Part shown: positions 1 to 9,398 of the stretch, piece by piece | Layout of the letters: every line of letters begins with the position of its first letter | How positions within the stretch are numbered: the stretch's first letter is position 1 | Source of the DNA: Azorhizobium doebereinerae UFLA1-100 | GTDB taxonomy: Bacteria > Pseudomonadota > Alphaproteobacteria > Rhizobiales > Xanthobacteraceae | DNA: 64,000 nucleotides | Direction of reading: 5' to 3' | NCBI RefSeq assembly: GCF_000473085.1 | Contig: NZ_AXBA01000002.1 | Span: 124,001-188,000 of the forward strand | The notes under the pieces: generated by a model | What the model was told of the DNA's origin: nothing | Database searches by the model: none | The model's input: the letters and a program-made list of their open reading frames with translations, nothing else | Translations under genes and position numbers: made by a program

Positions 1-2
1 AT

Positions 3-1148
3 CATCGCGGCGCACCGCCTACGGTTCGCGTCGCGATGGCCGCCGGCTTTCTGGCGGGCTTTGCGGTCTATGGGTACTTCATCCACGCCTTCCTGACTCC
101 GACCGCAGCCCTTCACGCGCTGTGGCGCTGGCGCAATTCAACCGACCGGCTGCGCACGGCAACATGGTGGATCATCGGCTTCGCGCTGGGCGGATCACCT
201 TATGTGGTGGGCTTGGGCCTGGTTTATATCGCGACGGGCGGACTCGCCGGTTTCCTGGCATTTCTGACCGGCAACGTGAAAACGCTCGCCGTCAGTTCAT
301 CTCCCTTATCGCTGGCCGAGCGGGCCGTGTATGCTGCGAATATGGTGCAATGGACGGTCCTTGACGTTGGCCCCTCCCTTGCGATGCTCCGCAAAATGGT
401 CGCGTCGGCGTTCCCGAATGTAAGGCTGGCCCTCCTCCTGGGCGTGCCGGCCCTAGGGCTGATGCTGAACCTGGCTCGCCGGCCACGTTCACCTGGCCTG
501 TTTGTAGCTGCGGGCCTGTTTTTGGGCATCAGCACCCTGATCATGATTTTTGGCACTCGTGTATGGCTTCACCACGCGATCCTGTTTCTGCCCATCCTCT
601 ACGTCGCTTTGGCCCTGACGGTAGAGTTGCTGGCCATCCACATTGCCGCGCGAGGCATCATCCTGGTCGGCGTCATCCTGCTGGCGACGCCGCTGTTCGC
701 CGTCAATCTCGTAAACCGCCAAGCCATGCTGTTCGAGTTGGGGCGCACCGGTGGAGTTGGCCTCGCGTCCGACGCCATTGTGCGCTTTTCGGAAGATGGC
801 TTGCGCAATACGGCACCGACCCATGCTTTTTTTCCGGACTGGGGCATCTTCATGGCCTTTGAGATGATCACCCGCGGGCGCATTCCGCTAACCACGACCT
901 TCACCCCGCAAGAAGCCCGGCAGGTGTTGTGCCGTGGGAAAGATGCATTGCTGGGTATCATGGACGGTGCCGTGGAAGGGCAGCCGGAGCCCGCCCGGGT
1001 GGCAGATCCCACGAGATTGCCCAAATGGATCGCCGAAGTCGAGTGGGGACAGCCCGAGATCACCGTCTACCGGCAGCGTGACGGCATGCCCGTCATGAGT
1101 GCCGTCCGCTGGCGCGCTTCGGAGCCTGCCCACGTGCCCTGCCCTTAA
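3..1148 (+). CDS. C-terminal part of a polytopic membrane protein (possible GT-C type glycosyltransferase), cut by window edge
   Basis: The frame is open from the left edge of the window, so the N-terminus is missing; an internal ATG at 36 is probably not the true start. The visible part has about five or six hydrophobic segments in the first 230 residues, then a soluble tail of about 140 residues. That layout fits the C-terminal half of a lipid-linked-sugar (GT-C) transferase or another polysaccharide-locus membrane protein, but I see no signature motif and do not recognise the family. It lies convergent to the acyltransferase operon next door, with 83 bases between the stops. Codon use is less GC-biased than further right, as in the other genes up to about 4900. 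Confidence 0.6.
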   Translation, partial: HRGAPPTVRVAMAAGFLAGFAVYGYFIHAFLTPTAALHALWRWRNSTDRLRTATWWIIGFALGGSPYVVGLGLVYIATGGLAGFLAFLTGNVKTLAVSSSPLSLAERAVYAANMVQWTVLDVGPSLAMLRKMVASAFPNVRLALLLGVPALGLMLNLARRPRSPGLFVAAGLFLGISTLIMIFGTRVWLHHAILFLPILYVALALTVELLAIHIAARGIILVGVILLATPLFAVNLVNRQAMLFELGRTGGVGLASDAIVRFSEDGLRNTAPTHAFFPDWGIFMAFEMITRGRIPLTTTFTPQEARQVLCRGKDALLGIMDGAVEGQPEPARVADPTRLPKWIAEVEWGQPEITVYRQRDGMPVMSAVRWRASEPAHVPCP

Positions 1149-1231
1149 CCGGCGCGCGCCCATTCGACTGCGCGCTCGGCACAGCGACGTTACCATCGTT
1201 CGCCCGCGGTACATCCCGTGGGCCGGCGCTC

Positions 1232-2637
1232 TCAGAACTGGAAATAGATGAACGGCACTGCAATATCGGTGCGTGAGAACAGTTCCAACACAAGCAAAGC
1301 GAGCGCCATCGCTCCGGACACCTTCAAGGTCCCAAGGATGCCGGCTCCCTCGCTCATCCAAATCTGCAAGCGGCGGCGCCGATCGATCGCCAGCCAGATC
1401 ACGGAAATTGCCAGCAGGACGTAAAATGTCATAGGCGCCTCGACCCTCTGGATCGAACCGGCGAACAGATCGGTCAGCACTTTCCATGTAACGGCGAAAT
1501 CGGGCGCCCGGAACGTCACCCAACCGAGCGTGACCAGAATGAAGGTCAGCGCCACGCCGGATGCCGAGCCGACGGGATTTACCGGCCTTACGGCGGGGCC
1601 GCGCCATTGGCTCCAAGCCCGGTGCACCGCAAGCAGGACGCCGTGATAAAGGCCCCAGATCACGAAATTCCAACTCGCCCCGTGCCACAGCCCGCCAAGG
1701 CCCATGGTGATGATGAGATTGACATAGGTGCGACCCGAACCACTGCGGCTACCACCCAATGGAATATACAGATAATCCCGCAGCCAAGTGGACAGCGAAA
1801 TGTGCCATTGGTGCCAGAATTCGGCGATGCTTCGCGCCAGATAGGGACGCTCGAAATTCGTCGGGAATTCATAGCCCAGAAGCCGTGCGCATCCGCGAGC
1901 GATGTCGGTGTAGCCCGAAAAATCAAAATAGATCTGCATGGAAAACGCGAGCGTCGCTACCCACGCAGCCCCCATGTCGCCGTGGCCTTGCCCGTTGAAA
2001 TACGAATTGGCGACGATCGCGAAATTATCCGCAAATACGGTCTTCTTGATGAGCCCCTTCATGATCTGCACCATGCCCCAGCCAATCTGGCCACGGGAGG
2101 GCACTGGCCGCCCCTTGAGTTGGGGAAAGAAATGGGCGGGTCGGATGATGGGGCCGGCTACCAAATGGGGAAAAAAGCGATAAACAATGCAAAATCGATG
2201 AGGCTTTTGCGCGCCCTGAGTTCGCGTCGGTAGATATCGACGTTATATGAAATCGCCTCAAAAGTATAAAATGAGATGGCAACCGGCAACACGATACGCT
2301 CGGAAAAGCCGTCTGGCGGCAGACGCAGCAGACCAGTCACCGCCCCCATGAAAAAACCGTAATATTTAAAAAATCCAAGCAAGGAAAGATTGGCGGCGAC
2401 CGTGAAAATCAGGATGGCCCGCGCCCGCCGCCCGTTTGAACGATCAATGGCGAGCGCGGTAGCGTAATTGAACACCACGCACCCGGCCAGCAGCAGCATC
2501 AGGACCGGATTCCAGGTGCCGTAAAATGCAAAACTGGCCACCACCAGAATTGCTCGCGACCAATGCGCTGGCGCAGCATACACCGCAACTAGGACGAGCG
2601 CGAAAAAGATCCAAAATTCGAAAGAGTTGAACAGCAT
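1232..2637 (-). pseudogene. MBOAT-family polysaccharide O-acyltransferase, interrupted by a frameshift
   Basis: MBOAT proteins of the AlgI type move acyl (usually acetyl) groups across the inner membrane onto extracellular polysaccharide. The reading frame starts at 2637 (MLFNSFEFW) and shows the usual multi-pass N-terminus up to FALFIAFFPIW, where it meets a stop at 2158. The family continues ..FFPHLVAGPI.., and exactly LVAGPIIRP resumes in the next frame from 2164 and runs to 1232, including HQWHISLSTWLRDYLYIPLG and the conserved His in GLWHGASWNF. One extra base in the T6-C4 run near 2165-2175 (minus strand) would restore one protein of about 468 residues, a normal AlgI length. So this is a one-base deletion: a true mutation, a sequencing error or a phase-variable tract. 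The start lies 8 bases past the SGNH gene's stop codon. Confidence 0.8.
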
Positions 2638-2644
2638 CTCAAGA

Positions 2645-3766
2645 CTACTTCCCGGCTGGAAGATGCACCAGGATCGCCCGGGTCAGATCGACCGAGAACG
2701 CCTCCCGGCCCGCACGATTGAGGTGCAGGTCGTCGAAGAAAAATTGCGGCCGCTCAAAATTGTCGAACGCATCCGCGGGCAACAATGTCAGCTTGCCAGC
2801 CGCGGCGAGGTCCGCAAGGACGCCGGAAGGCTGAGTGTCAGCGTCGACCATGTGATGGAAGGGGCCGCGCGGAATGCGGAACACCAGGAGCTTCACCCCC
2901 GCCTTCTGGCATAGATCCGCGATCCGCCTCCACCAGAGGCGGCGATAGGCGGTGGAGGTGGCGGCGTCTGGAGGCCGCCCATGGAATGCCTGCAATCGCC
3001 GAGCATAATCGGCTAGAATGGTAGATAGAGGGGAACTCGTGCCTCGGGTGACCTCTCCGGCCTCCAGATCCAGCGTCGCCCCAGCCAGCGAGCCACCGTT
3101 GCCCGAATAGGCGTAGAACCACTCCAGTCCATCCTTGCGCCAGTCCTTTGCTTCGCGGACGCGCTTGCCGGGGTTCTCAACGAAATCGAGAATGTCGTTC
3201 TTGTAGAATAATCCTTTGAATAGGATCGCCGTGGCGGCCTCGCGGCGGGTGGCAAAACTTGAGAACGAGGCGGGGAAATCGACGATGTCCGCCAGCCCCA
3301 ACATGGTGTGCACGAAAACAATATCGCCAACCCTGTCCGCGGGGAGGCCGTCGTCATTGTCATGAAAGGACGGCGTCATGATCGCCACGGCGGCCAGTCG
3401 CTTACCGGGGTCTCGGATTTGACGAAGTAGATAATACCAGACCCGCGGCGTCGTCCCCGCGACACCTCCGCTGGTAAACGTAACGGACGCTCCCGAACGC
3501 ACTGCCTCGGCATCGGCGAGCTTCGCCGAGAAGCCTTCGCCAATCCGGGAGTCGCCAATTACCAGTATTGATTTTGAACCGTCCGGAATCGCGTCGATAT
3601 CGTTGATCGCGCGAACCATGCTCCCGAGGCTGGACGCCGGCGAGATCCAACGCAAATAGAAGCCGCTGCGGAATACAGCGGCGTCCACCAGAAAGAACAG
3701 CGTGATTCCGAGTAAAATCTGCAGACATATCGCAAGCCGAGACGTACTCGCTCTGGAAATCGGCAT
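2645..3766 (-). CDS. SGNH/GDSL-like protein paired with the MBOAT (AlgX/AlgJ-type O-acetylation partner)
   Basis: 373 residues. An N-terminal membrane anchor (about residues 10-32) is followed by a periplasmic domain with the SGNH block I motif VIGDSRIGEG (Gly-Asp-Ser at 71-73) and a C-terminal DDLH (345-348) that supplies the Asp-x-x-His pair of the triad. Known partners of MBOAT proteins (AlgJ/AlgX, PatB-like) take the acyl group and place it on the glycan, which is the likely job here. The ATG at 3766 has GAGGGA about eight bases upstream. The MBOAT gene starts a few bases downstream, so the two are almost certainly cotranscribed. The precise acceptor polysaccharide is unknown. Confidence 0.75.
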   Translation of the reverse strand: MPISRASTSRLAICLQILLGITLFFLVDAAVFRSGFYLRWISPASSLGSMVRAINDIDAIPDGSKSILVIGDSRIGEGFSAKLADAEAVRSGASVTFTSGGVAGTTPRVWYYLLRQIRDPGKRLAAVAIMTPSFHDNDDGLPADRVGDIVFVHTMLGLADIVDFPASFSSFATRREAATAILFKGLFYKNDILDFVENPGKRVREAKDWRKDGLEWFYAYSGNGGSLAGATLDLEAGEVTRGTSSPLSTILADYARRLQAFHGRPPDAATSTAYRRLWWRRIADLCQKAGVKLLVFRIPRGPFHHMVDADTQPSGVLADLAAAGKLTLLPADAFDNFERPQFFFDDLHLNRAGREAFSVDLTRAILVHLPAGK

Positions 3767-3868
3767 CGATCAATCCCTCGCGCCGAGTTTCTCACCGCGC
3801 CGCCAAGTTGCAGGCGGCCCGGCCTTCAAGTCCATCCATTGTCGGGAAGCCGAGCGCCCGCCCATTTA

Positions 3869-4879
3869 TCAGAGCCGCCTTGCCGGCGTCCCGACCAATG
3901 CAGCGCGCCCCACCTGCACGCCCACCGCGTCGTAAGCAAGAAAATGCAACCGCTTAAACTCGCGGCGTCCGCGGGTAACGGTATCGAGGATGAGGCCCGA
4001 AAAGAGCGCAATAATCGCGGCAAGCATCAGACCCACCGAAAGAATGGCTGTGGGAAATCTTGGCACTAAGCCGGTTTCCAAAAACTCATAAAACAGTGGA
4101 ATCGACAAACCAACGGACAAAATGGAAAGCACAAACGATATCAGTGCAAAGAACGCCAAAGGCCTCTCTTCCTTGCAAAGCAAAGCTATAAGGCGCAGAA
4201 TACGCCATCCATCTCGAAATGTCCGCAGTTTGCTTTCTGATCCCATCGGCCGCTCCTTGTAAGGCGTCGATATTTCACTGATTGAAATGCCGAGTTCCAG
4301 GGCATGCACCAGCAATTCGGTTTCGATTTCAAAACCCGTTGATAACGCAGGAAACGACTTCACGAAGCGACGTGAGAGCGCCTTGTAGCCTGACAACATA
4401 TCTTTTGAAGCCGTGCCAAAAACATACCGTACAGCCCCTGACAGGACAGCGTTTCCGAAGCGATGCCCTGGCCGATATGCTTCTACGGACGTATCCACCC
4501 GCGCGCCATTTACTAAGTCAAAAGGACCTGAACATAGTTCCTGGATCAACGCTGGTGCAGAAGCCGCATCGTAGGTGTCGTCACCGTCCACCATAATATA
4601 GATATCGGCATCTATATCGGCGAACATACGCCGCATAACGTGTCCCTTGCCACGGAGCCGCTCAAGACGAACGACCGCACCAGCTGCTGCGGCGATTTCT
4701 CCTGTTCCATCAGTCGAATTGTTGTCGTAGACATAAATTCGCGCCTGCGGAACATATTTCCGAAAATCAGCGACTACAGCCGCAATCGTTGCAGCCTCAT
4801 CTAAGCAAGGAATAAGTACAGCAATTCGCTGCTGCGCATCTATCGACGCCATCATGGTGACTTCGCTATTATCCATCAT
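3869..4879 (-). CDS. Membrane-anchored family 2 glycosyltransferase (DPM/GtrB-like)
   Basis: About 336 residues from ATG 4879; GTG 4891 and a later ATG ATG pair are alternative starts, and no start has a convincing ribosome site. The GT-A domain opens with AVLIPCLDEAAT and carries YDNNSTDGTG and the metal-binding VDGDDTYD (Asp about 98-101). Two transmembrane helices at about 238-265 and 275-300 end the protein, the layout of dolichyl/undecaprenyl-phosphate sugar synthases. It would load a hexose on a polyprenyl carrier for the neighbouring locus. The gene is noticeably richer in A/T-ending codons than the genes right of 5000, consistent with transfer as part of the polysaccharide cassette. 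Confidence 0.8.
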   Translation of the reverse strand: MMDNSEVTMMASIDAQQRIAVLIPCLDEAATIAAVVADFRKYVPQARIYVYDNNSTDGTGEIAAAAGAVVRLERLRGKGHVMRRMFADIDADIYIMVDGDDTYDAASAPALIQELCSGPFDLVNGARVDTSVEAYRPGHRFGNAVLSGAVRYVFGTASKDMLSGYKALSRRFVKSFPALSTGFEIETELLVHALELGISISEISTPYKERPMGSESKLRTFRDGWRILRLIALLCKEERPLAFFALISFVLSILSVGLSIPLFYEFLETGLVPRFPTAILSVGLMLAAIIALFSGLILDTVTRGRREFKRLHFLAYDAVGVQVGRAALVGTPARRL

Positions 4880-4989
4880 CGGCACCAGCACAAGTTTATG
4901 GTTTCTATTCTACGTCAAGCGGATGCCCATAACCACATCCTCCGACTAACCCGGACAACCCAATCGGAGTTGTGGATAGTTTGGCCACT

Positions 4990-7900
4990 TTAACTCTCTG
5001 AGCGCGTTTCTGGGGCCTCGTCCCGCGCGCCCAATTCGGGCACGACGGACGACATCAGTTCGCCCACCACGCGTCTTGAATAAGTGGCGCGGATGAAGGC
5101 GAGGCCCTCGCGGACCCGGTTCGCCGTCGCCTGCGGGTCCGCCGCGATCGACAGCACCGCCCGGGCGAAGCCTTCGGCCTCGTCCTCGACGCCGGTGAAG
5201 CGCGTCGGATCGGGAATGCCCTGCACGCCGATGGAGGTCGTCACCAGCGGCGTCGCCCGCGACAGCGCTTCCAGCACCTTGCCCTTCATGCCGCCACCAA
5301 AGCGCAGCGGCGCCACCGAGACCCCCACCTCGTTGTAGAGGCGCATGAGCTCCTCGTCGGAGACACGGCCGAGCAATTGCACCCCCTCGCACACGCCAGA
5401 GCACAGGTCGTCGGGCGGATGCGAGCCGGCGATCAGGAAGCGATAGCGCGGATCCACCTGGCGGATCCGCGGCAGCACCTCGCCGATGAACCACTTCACC
5501 GCATCCACGTTGGGCGCGTGGCGGAAGCCGCCGACGAACAGCAGCGTATGAGAATCACGCCGCGCCAGCAGCTCGGGATCGAAGGTGGCGATCTCCTCGT
5601 CCGCGAAGACATTGAGCGGAAGCGCAATGCCCGCATGCTCGGGGCCGATCTCCGCGCGGATCACGTCGATCTCGTCCTGGCTCGGATACATGTAGAGATC
5701 GACCTCGCGGCAGAGGCCCAGCTCCAACGCCTTCATGGTCTCGATTTCCGGCAGCAGCGCCGCATTGCCGGTAATGCCGTATTCGAGCTGCATCCGCTGA
5801 TAGTGCAGGTCGATACCATAATAGAGCACCTTGCCGTGGAAGTGCTTCTTGATGGCGTCGAGATACTTGATCGAGATGTGCGGACGGCTGAGCAGGATAT
5901 AGGCGAGCTTGTCGCCCACGCCCTCCAGCCAGGGCTCGAAGCGGTCCAGATAGTCCACGCCATAGATCACCTCGACGCCCATGGCCTGGAGCTGCGAGGT
6001 ATAGGACGGGTCGCGATGCAGATTGTCGGGCCAGAAGCTCACCTGGAAGCCGCAGTCCAGGAACAGCCGGATGTAATGATACATCGAGCGTGAGCCGGCA
6101 TCGCGGTCCCACTGCGGCACGTAATGATCGACGAGCAGGATGTGCGGCTTGCGGCCGGAACGGTCACGGGCGAGATAGACCTGCTCGCCATTGGCGAAAT
6201 GCTCGCGTTCCAATACCGGGCGCCAGCGCTCGAACAGGCGCTCCATGTTGCGCACCTGATAGGCCTTGATGCCCTGGGTCACGTCGCGCCCATGGCTGCG
6301 ACCCTCATGATGGACCAGTTCCGAGAACGGCTGGTAGACCACCTTCCGCCCCGCCGCACGCACCCGGAACGCCAGATCCGCATCCTCGCAATAAGCGGGC
6401 TTGTAGATGGGGTCGAAGCCCTCCAGCTGCCGCCAGAGATCCATCGGCACGGCAAGCGAGGCCCCGGAGCAGAAGTCGGTTTCCTTCAGATAGTTGAATT
6501 CCGGCGCGCGCGGGTCGCCGTTGCGGCCGAAATTCCATGCCGAGCCATCGCGCCAGAAGATGCCGCCGGCCTCCTGCAGGGTGCCGTTCCAATTCAGCAG
6601 CTTCGAGCCCGCAAGGCCGACCAGCGGGTCGGCCGCGAACGCCTGCATGAGGCCTTCCAACCAACCCGAAAGGATCACGGTGTCGTTGTTGAGCAGCACC
6701 AGATAGCGCCCTTCGGCGAGCGCCGCCGTAGCATTGCAATTGCCGAGGAAGCCGAGATTGGTACCGTGGCCCACGTGGCGGACGACGCCGCCCACCGCGG
6801 AGAGGGCCTCCGCCGTGCCGTCCGTCGAGCAGTCGTCGCCGATCAGCACCTCGTAGGCAACGTCGCACTCCTGCTCGAGCAGGGAGACGAGGCAGACCAT
6901 CGTGTCGGCGAGGTTGTTGTAGACCGGGATGAGGATCGACGCCTCCGGCACCCCGCCGAAGCGGGCGGCCCGCGCCTGGGACAGCTCCGTAGCGCGGGCG
7001 CTCAGGCGGCGGAAATCTGCGCTTTCCGTGAACGGGCGCTTCGACCTCTGGGCGCGGGCGACAACGGCGAACAGATAATTATAGACCGGGCGCTGGGCGA
7101 GCCGGCCCGTGTCGGCGAGATAGTCGCTGACACCGTGCGGCAGGGCATAGCCCTGGCGGATGACCGGCGGCCACTCGTCGCCCATCTCGAACTCGCCGCC
7201 GAAATCGCCCGCCTCCCCGCCCGATGTCTGGAACAGGGCGTCGAACAGCTCGATCGGCGTGCGGCCCGACCGCTGGAAGGCTTCCGCCGCAGCGACGACG
7301 TCGGGGCGGGTGGAGAAAGCGAAGCTGGCGGCATTACCCTGCCGCAGGAAATGCAGGAACGGAATCAGGTTGGTGTTCCGCGCCTCGGCATTGTTCTGGC
7401 AGTAGAATGCGGAATCGAACACCGGATTGGGGTCGCGCCCCTCGCGCCCGCCGCTGACGACGAAATGCACCAGCGGGTTCACCTCCGCTGCGCGCACATC
7501 CGGATAACGCTGAAGGTACCAGTCGTTCTGGAAATACGGATGCGGGGAGCGCCCCTCGCGCCACCCCCACACCAGATAATGCAGCAGCGGATTGATGCCC
7601 GCCGCCTCCACGTCGGGGTTCTCGCGCAGATAATAGAAGGCGTCGAACAGCGGATGCGGCGACAGCTCGAACAATGCCGGATCGGACATATAGGCCCGGA
7701 CCAGCGGCGCGCCAGGCGCATGCATCGCGCCCTGGCTGATCAGCCGATCAGTATCGATCAGCGGATGGACCGGCCGGCCTTCCCGCTCGCCCGAGGTGAG
7801 GAAGTGGCGCAGCGCCTCCGCCTTGGCCTCGGCCACGTCGGGGTTGAGATAAAGGTAGAGCGCCGGGTCGAAGAAGGGGTGCGGCGCCAGCGTCTCACGC

Positions 7901-9174
7901 CCCTTGGCGCGCACATAGGCGGCGATGGGCTTGCCGCCGTCGCCGTGCTCGGGATAGCGCGTGGCGAACCAGTGCGAATGGAAGAACGGGTGCGGCTCGC
8001 GCCCCTCGGCGAGGCCCTTGCTGCGGAAGTGCTCCAGCGCCGCTCCGGCTGAGAGCCCCTCCACCTGCCGGGCATACCATTCGGCATCGAACAGGCCGAG
8101 GCGTTGCAGGCGGCGCCAGATCGGCCGGAACTGGCCGAGACCTGACTTGCGCCGCCGGGGCCGCTCCGGCGCGGCCAGCATATGGGCCCGGACCGCATGG
8201 GCGCTGGCCTGGAGTTCGCGCGAAACGTGCAGCGTCAGGGCCGCAACGGCCCCCTCATCAGCGAGCCGCTGCCGCCAGGCGCCGTCCAGCGCGCGCAGCT
8301 TGGTGTCGAACGCGGCCTTGTCGCGCGTCAGCTCACTCAGTTCCGCGCGCAGCCCCGCGACCTCGCGGCGCAGAACCTCGTCCTCCTCGTGCAGGCCGGA
8401 GGCCCAATGCATGACCCGCGTGTTCTCCACCCAGAGGTCATCCTCCGGCGCGATGAAGACGGAATGCGCCAGCGCCGCCCCTGTCACTGGGCGGTCGCTA
8501 CAGAATGCGACAAGGTATTCCGGCTCGGGAAACTGGCCCGCCGCGGCTTCGGTCCGCGGCCGGTCCTGCGCACCGTAATGGCCGATATAGCCCTGATAGC
8601 TTCCGGGCGCCGGATCATCGCCGAGCGGGGCGAGGATGGACACCAGCGCCATGCGCTCCCCCATCATCGCCACATGCGGGAAGGCAGCCCCGAGAAGTTC
8701 CGTGAACTCCGCCAAGTCGAGCTCCTTGACGTGGAACTCGTTGGGCGCCTTGAAGCGGTTGTAGATCTCGCGGCTGGGAGTGGAAACGATGAACAGCCCG
8801 CCGGGCTTCAGGACGCGCCGCACCTCGGCGACCACCCGCTCCTGCCGGTCCACATGCTCGATCATCTCGAACGACACGACCACGTCGAAGCTGGCGTCCG
8901 GGAACGGCAGGTCATGGGCCGAGCCGGTCTCGAACATGACTCGTCCCTCGGCCCCATAAGCCGCGCGCGCCGCTTCCACCGCCTCGGGGTCCACATCGAG
9001 GCCGGTCACATGGGCGGCCCGCTCGCCCAGCAGCGCCGTGCCGTAGCCGTCACCGGATCCCAGGTCGAGCACCACCGCCCCGCCGACGCATTCGCGGCAG
9101 ACCGCATAACGGTGAAGGTGCTCGTATGCGATCTGACCCTTAAGGCTCGGCCTGAAGCGCTCCAACTGATCCAA
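4990..9174 (-). CDS. 1394-aa fusion: SAM methyltransferase, coiled coil, WY/NPDV repeats, GT2 and GT4-type glycosyltransferase
   Basis: Domains in order: a class I methyltransferase (residues 1-210; SAM loop LDLGSGDGYG at 36-45); a predicted coiled coil near 265-335; about six 35-45-residue repeats from about 360 to 615, each of the form F-D-x-x-W-Y-x...N-P-D-V...N-P-L-x-H-Y-x-x-x-G-x-x-E-G-R-x-P-H-P; a GT2 domain from about 742 (ASILIPVYNN, DDCSTDGT, then LLNNDT as the DxD region); and a C-terminal GT4-like domain from about 1006 to 1370. It probably builds and caps a surface glycan. The same repeat occurs in the glycosyltransferase at 13518-15602. GC content and codon use return to the genome norm here. 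The activities of the domains are inferred from motifs only. Confidence 0.8.
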   Translation of the reverse strand: MDQLERFRPSLKGQIAYEHLHRYAVCRECVGGAVVLDLGSGDGYGTALLGERAAHVTGLDVDPEAVEAARAAYGAEGRVMFETGSAHDLPFPDASFDVVVSFEMIEHVDRQERVVAEVRRVLKPGGLFIVSTPSREIYNRFKAPNEFHVKELDLAEFTELLGAAFPHVAMMGERMALVSILAPLGDDPAPGSYQGYIGHYGAQDRPRTEAAAGQFPEPEYLVAFCSDRPVTGAALAHSVFIAPEDDLWVENTRVMHWASGLHEEDEVLRREVAGLRAELSELTRDKAAFDTKLRALDGAWRQRLADEGAVAALTLHVSRELQASAHAVRAHMLAAPERPRRRKSGLGQFRPIWRRLQRLGLFDAEWYARQVEGLSAGAALEHFRSKGLAEGREPHPFFHSHWFATRYPEHGDGGKPIAAYVRAKGRETLAPHPFFDPALYLYLNPDVAEAKAEALRHFLTSGEREGRPVHPLIDTDRLISQGAMHAPGAPLVRAYMSDPALFELSPHPLFDAFYYLRENPDVEAAGINPLLHYLVWGWREGRSPHPYFQNDWYLQRYPDVRAAEVNPLVHFVVSGGREGRDPNPVFDSAFYCQNNAEARNTNLIPFLHFLRQGNAASFAFSTRPDVVAAAEAFQRSGRTPIELFDALFQTSGGEAGDFGGEFEMGDEWPPVIRQGYALPHGVSDYLADTGRLAQRPVYNYLFAVVARAQRSKRPFTESADFRRLSARATELSQARAARFGGVPEASILIPVYNNLADTMVCLVSLLEQECDVAYEVLIGDDCSTDGTAEALSAVGGVVRHVGHGTNLGFLGNCNATAALAEGRYLVLLNNDTVILSGWLEGLMQAFAADPLVGLAGSKLLNWNGTLQEAGGIFWRDGSAWNFGRNGDPRAPEFNYLKETDFCSGASLAVPMDLWRQLEGFDPIYKPAYCEDADLAFRVRAAGRKVVYQPFSELVHHEGRSHGRDVTQGIKAYQVRNMERLFERWRPVLEREHFANGEQVYLARDRSGRKPHILLVDHYVPQWDRDAGSRSMYHYIRLFLDCGFQVSFWPDNLHRDPSYTSQLQAMGVEVIYGVDYLDRFEPWLEGVGDKLAYILLSRPHISIKYLDAIKKHFHGKVLYYGIDLHYQRMQLEYGITGNAALLPEIETMKALELGLCREVDLYMYPSQDEIDVIRAEIGPEHAGIALPLNVFADEEIATFDPELLARRDSHTLLFVGGFRHAPNVDAVKWFIGEVLPRIRQVDPRYRFLIAGSHPPDDLCSGVCEGVQLLGRVSDEELMRLYNEVGVSVAPLRFGGGMKGKVLEALSRATPLVTTSIGVQGIPDPTRFTGVEDEAEGFARAVLSIAADPQATANRVREGLAFIRATYSRRVVGELMSSVVPELGARDEAPETRSES
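7330..8092 (-). repeat. Protein-level tandem repeat (FDxxWY...NPDV...EGRxPHP) inside the giant glycosyltransferase
   Basis: About six imperfect repeats of 35-45 residues, seen as recurring HPFF/HPLFD..YL..NPDV..A..NPL.HYL..G..EGR blocks. The unit is known from glycosyltransferases of several alphaproteobacteria; its role is not established as far as I know, and a scaffold or glycan-binding function is inference. Confidence 0.7.
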
Positions 9175-9398
9175 GGCTACCCCACCCGTTCAAGCCCGCC
9201 CCCGCGGACGCCTCGCAAATGCTGGCTCCGCTCTTATCGCAATGGCTTTTTCTTTGCCAGGGTCCAAGCGCCACGGGGCCTCAACGGACATGACCGGGCA
9301 CACTCCAGATCGCGGCGGGTGCCGCGATATGGAACGGCCCCGGTTCGGAATGCCGCCAACGAGGGATACTCCGGCACCTCACCGAAGCCTGGGCCACG

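Noticed and set aside
2150-2180. Programmed ribosomal frameshift in the MBOAT gene
   Set aside because: The T6-C4 run could slip, but no MBOAT family member is known to me to use recoding and no stimulatory structure is evident; a deletion is the simpler reading.
4930-4975. CTCCGA/TCGGAG arms downstream of the giant glycosyltransferase
   Set aside because: A 6-bp stem with a long loop and no T tract; unlikely to be a terminator.
6124-8052. A 642-codon open frame antisense to the giant glycosyltransferase
   Set aside because: It mirrors the GC-rich third positions of the opposite strand and has no family motif; the opposite frame contains clear GT and methyltransferase domains.
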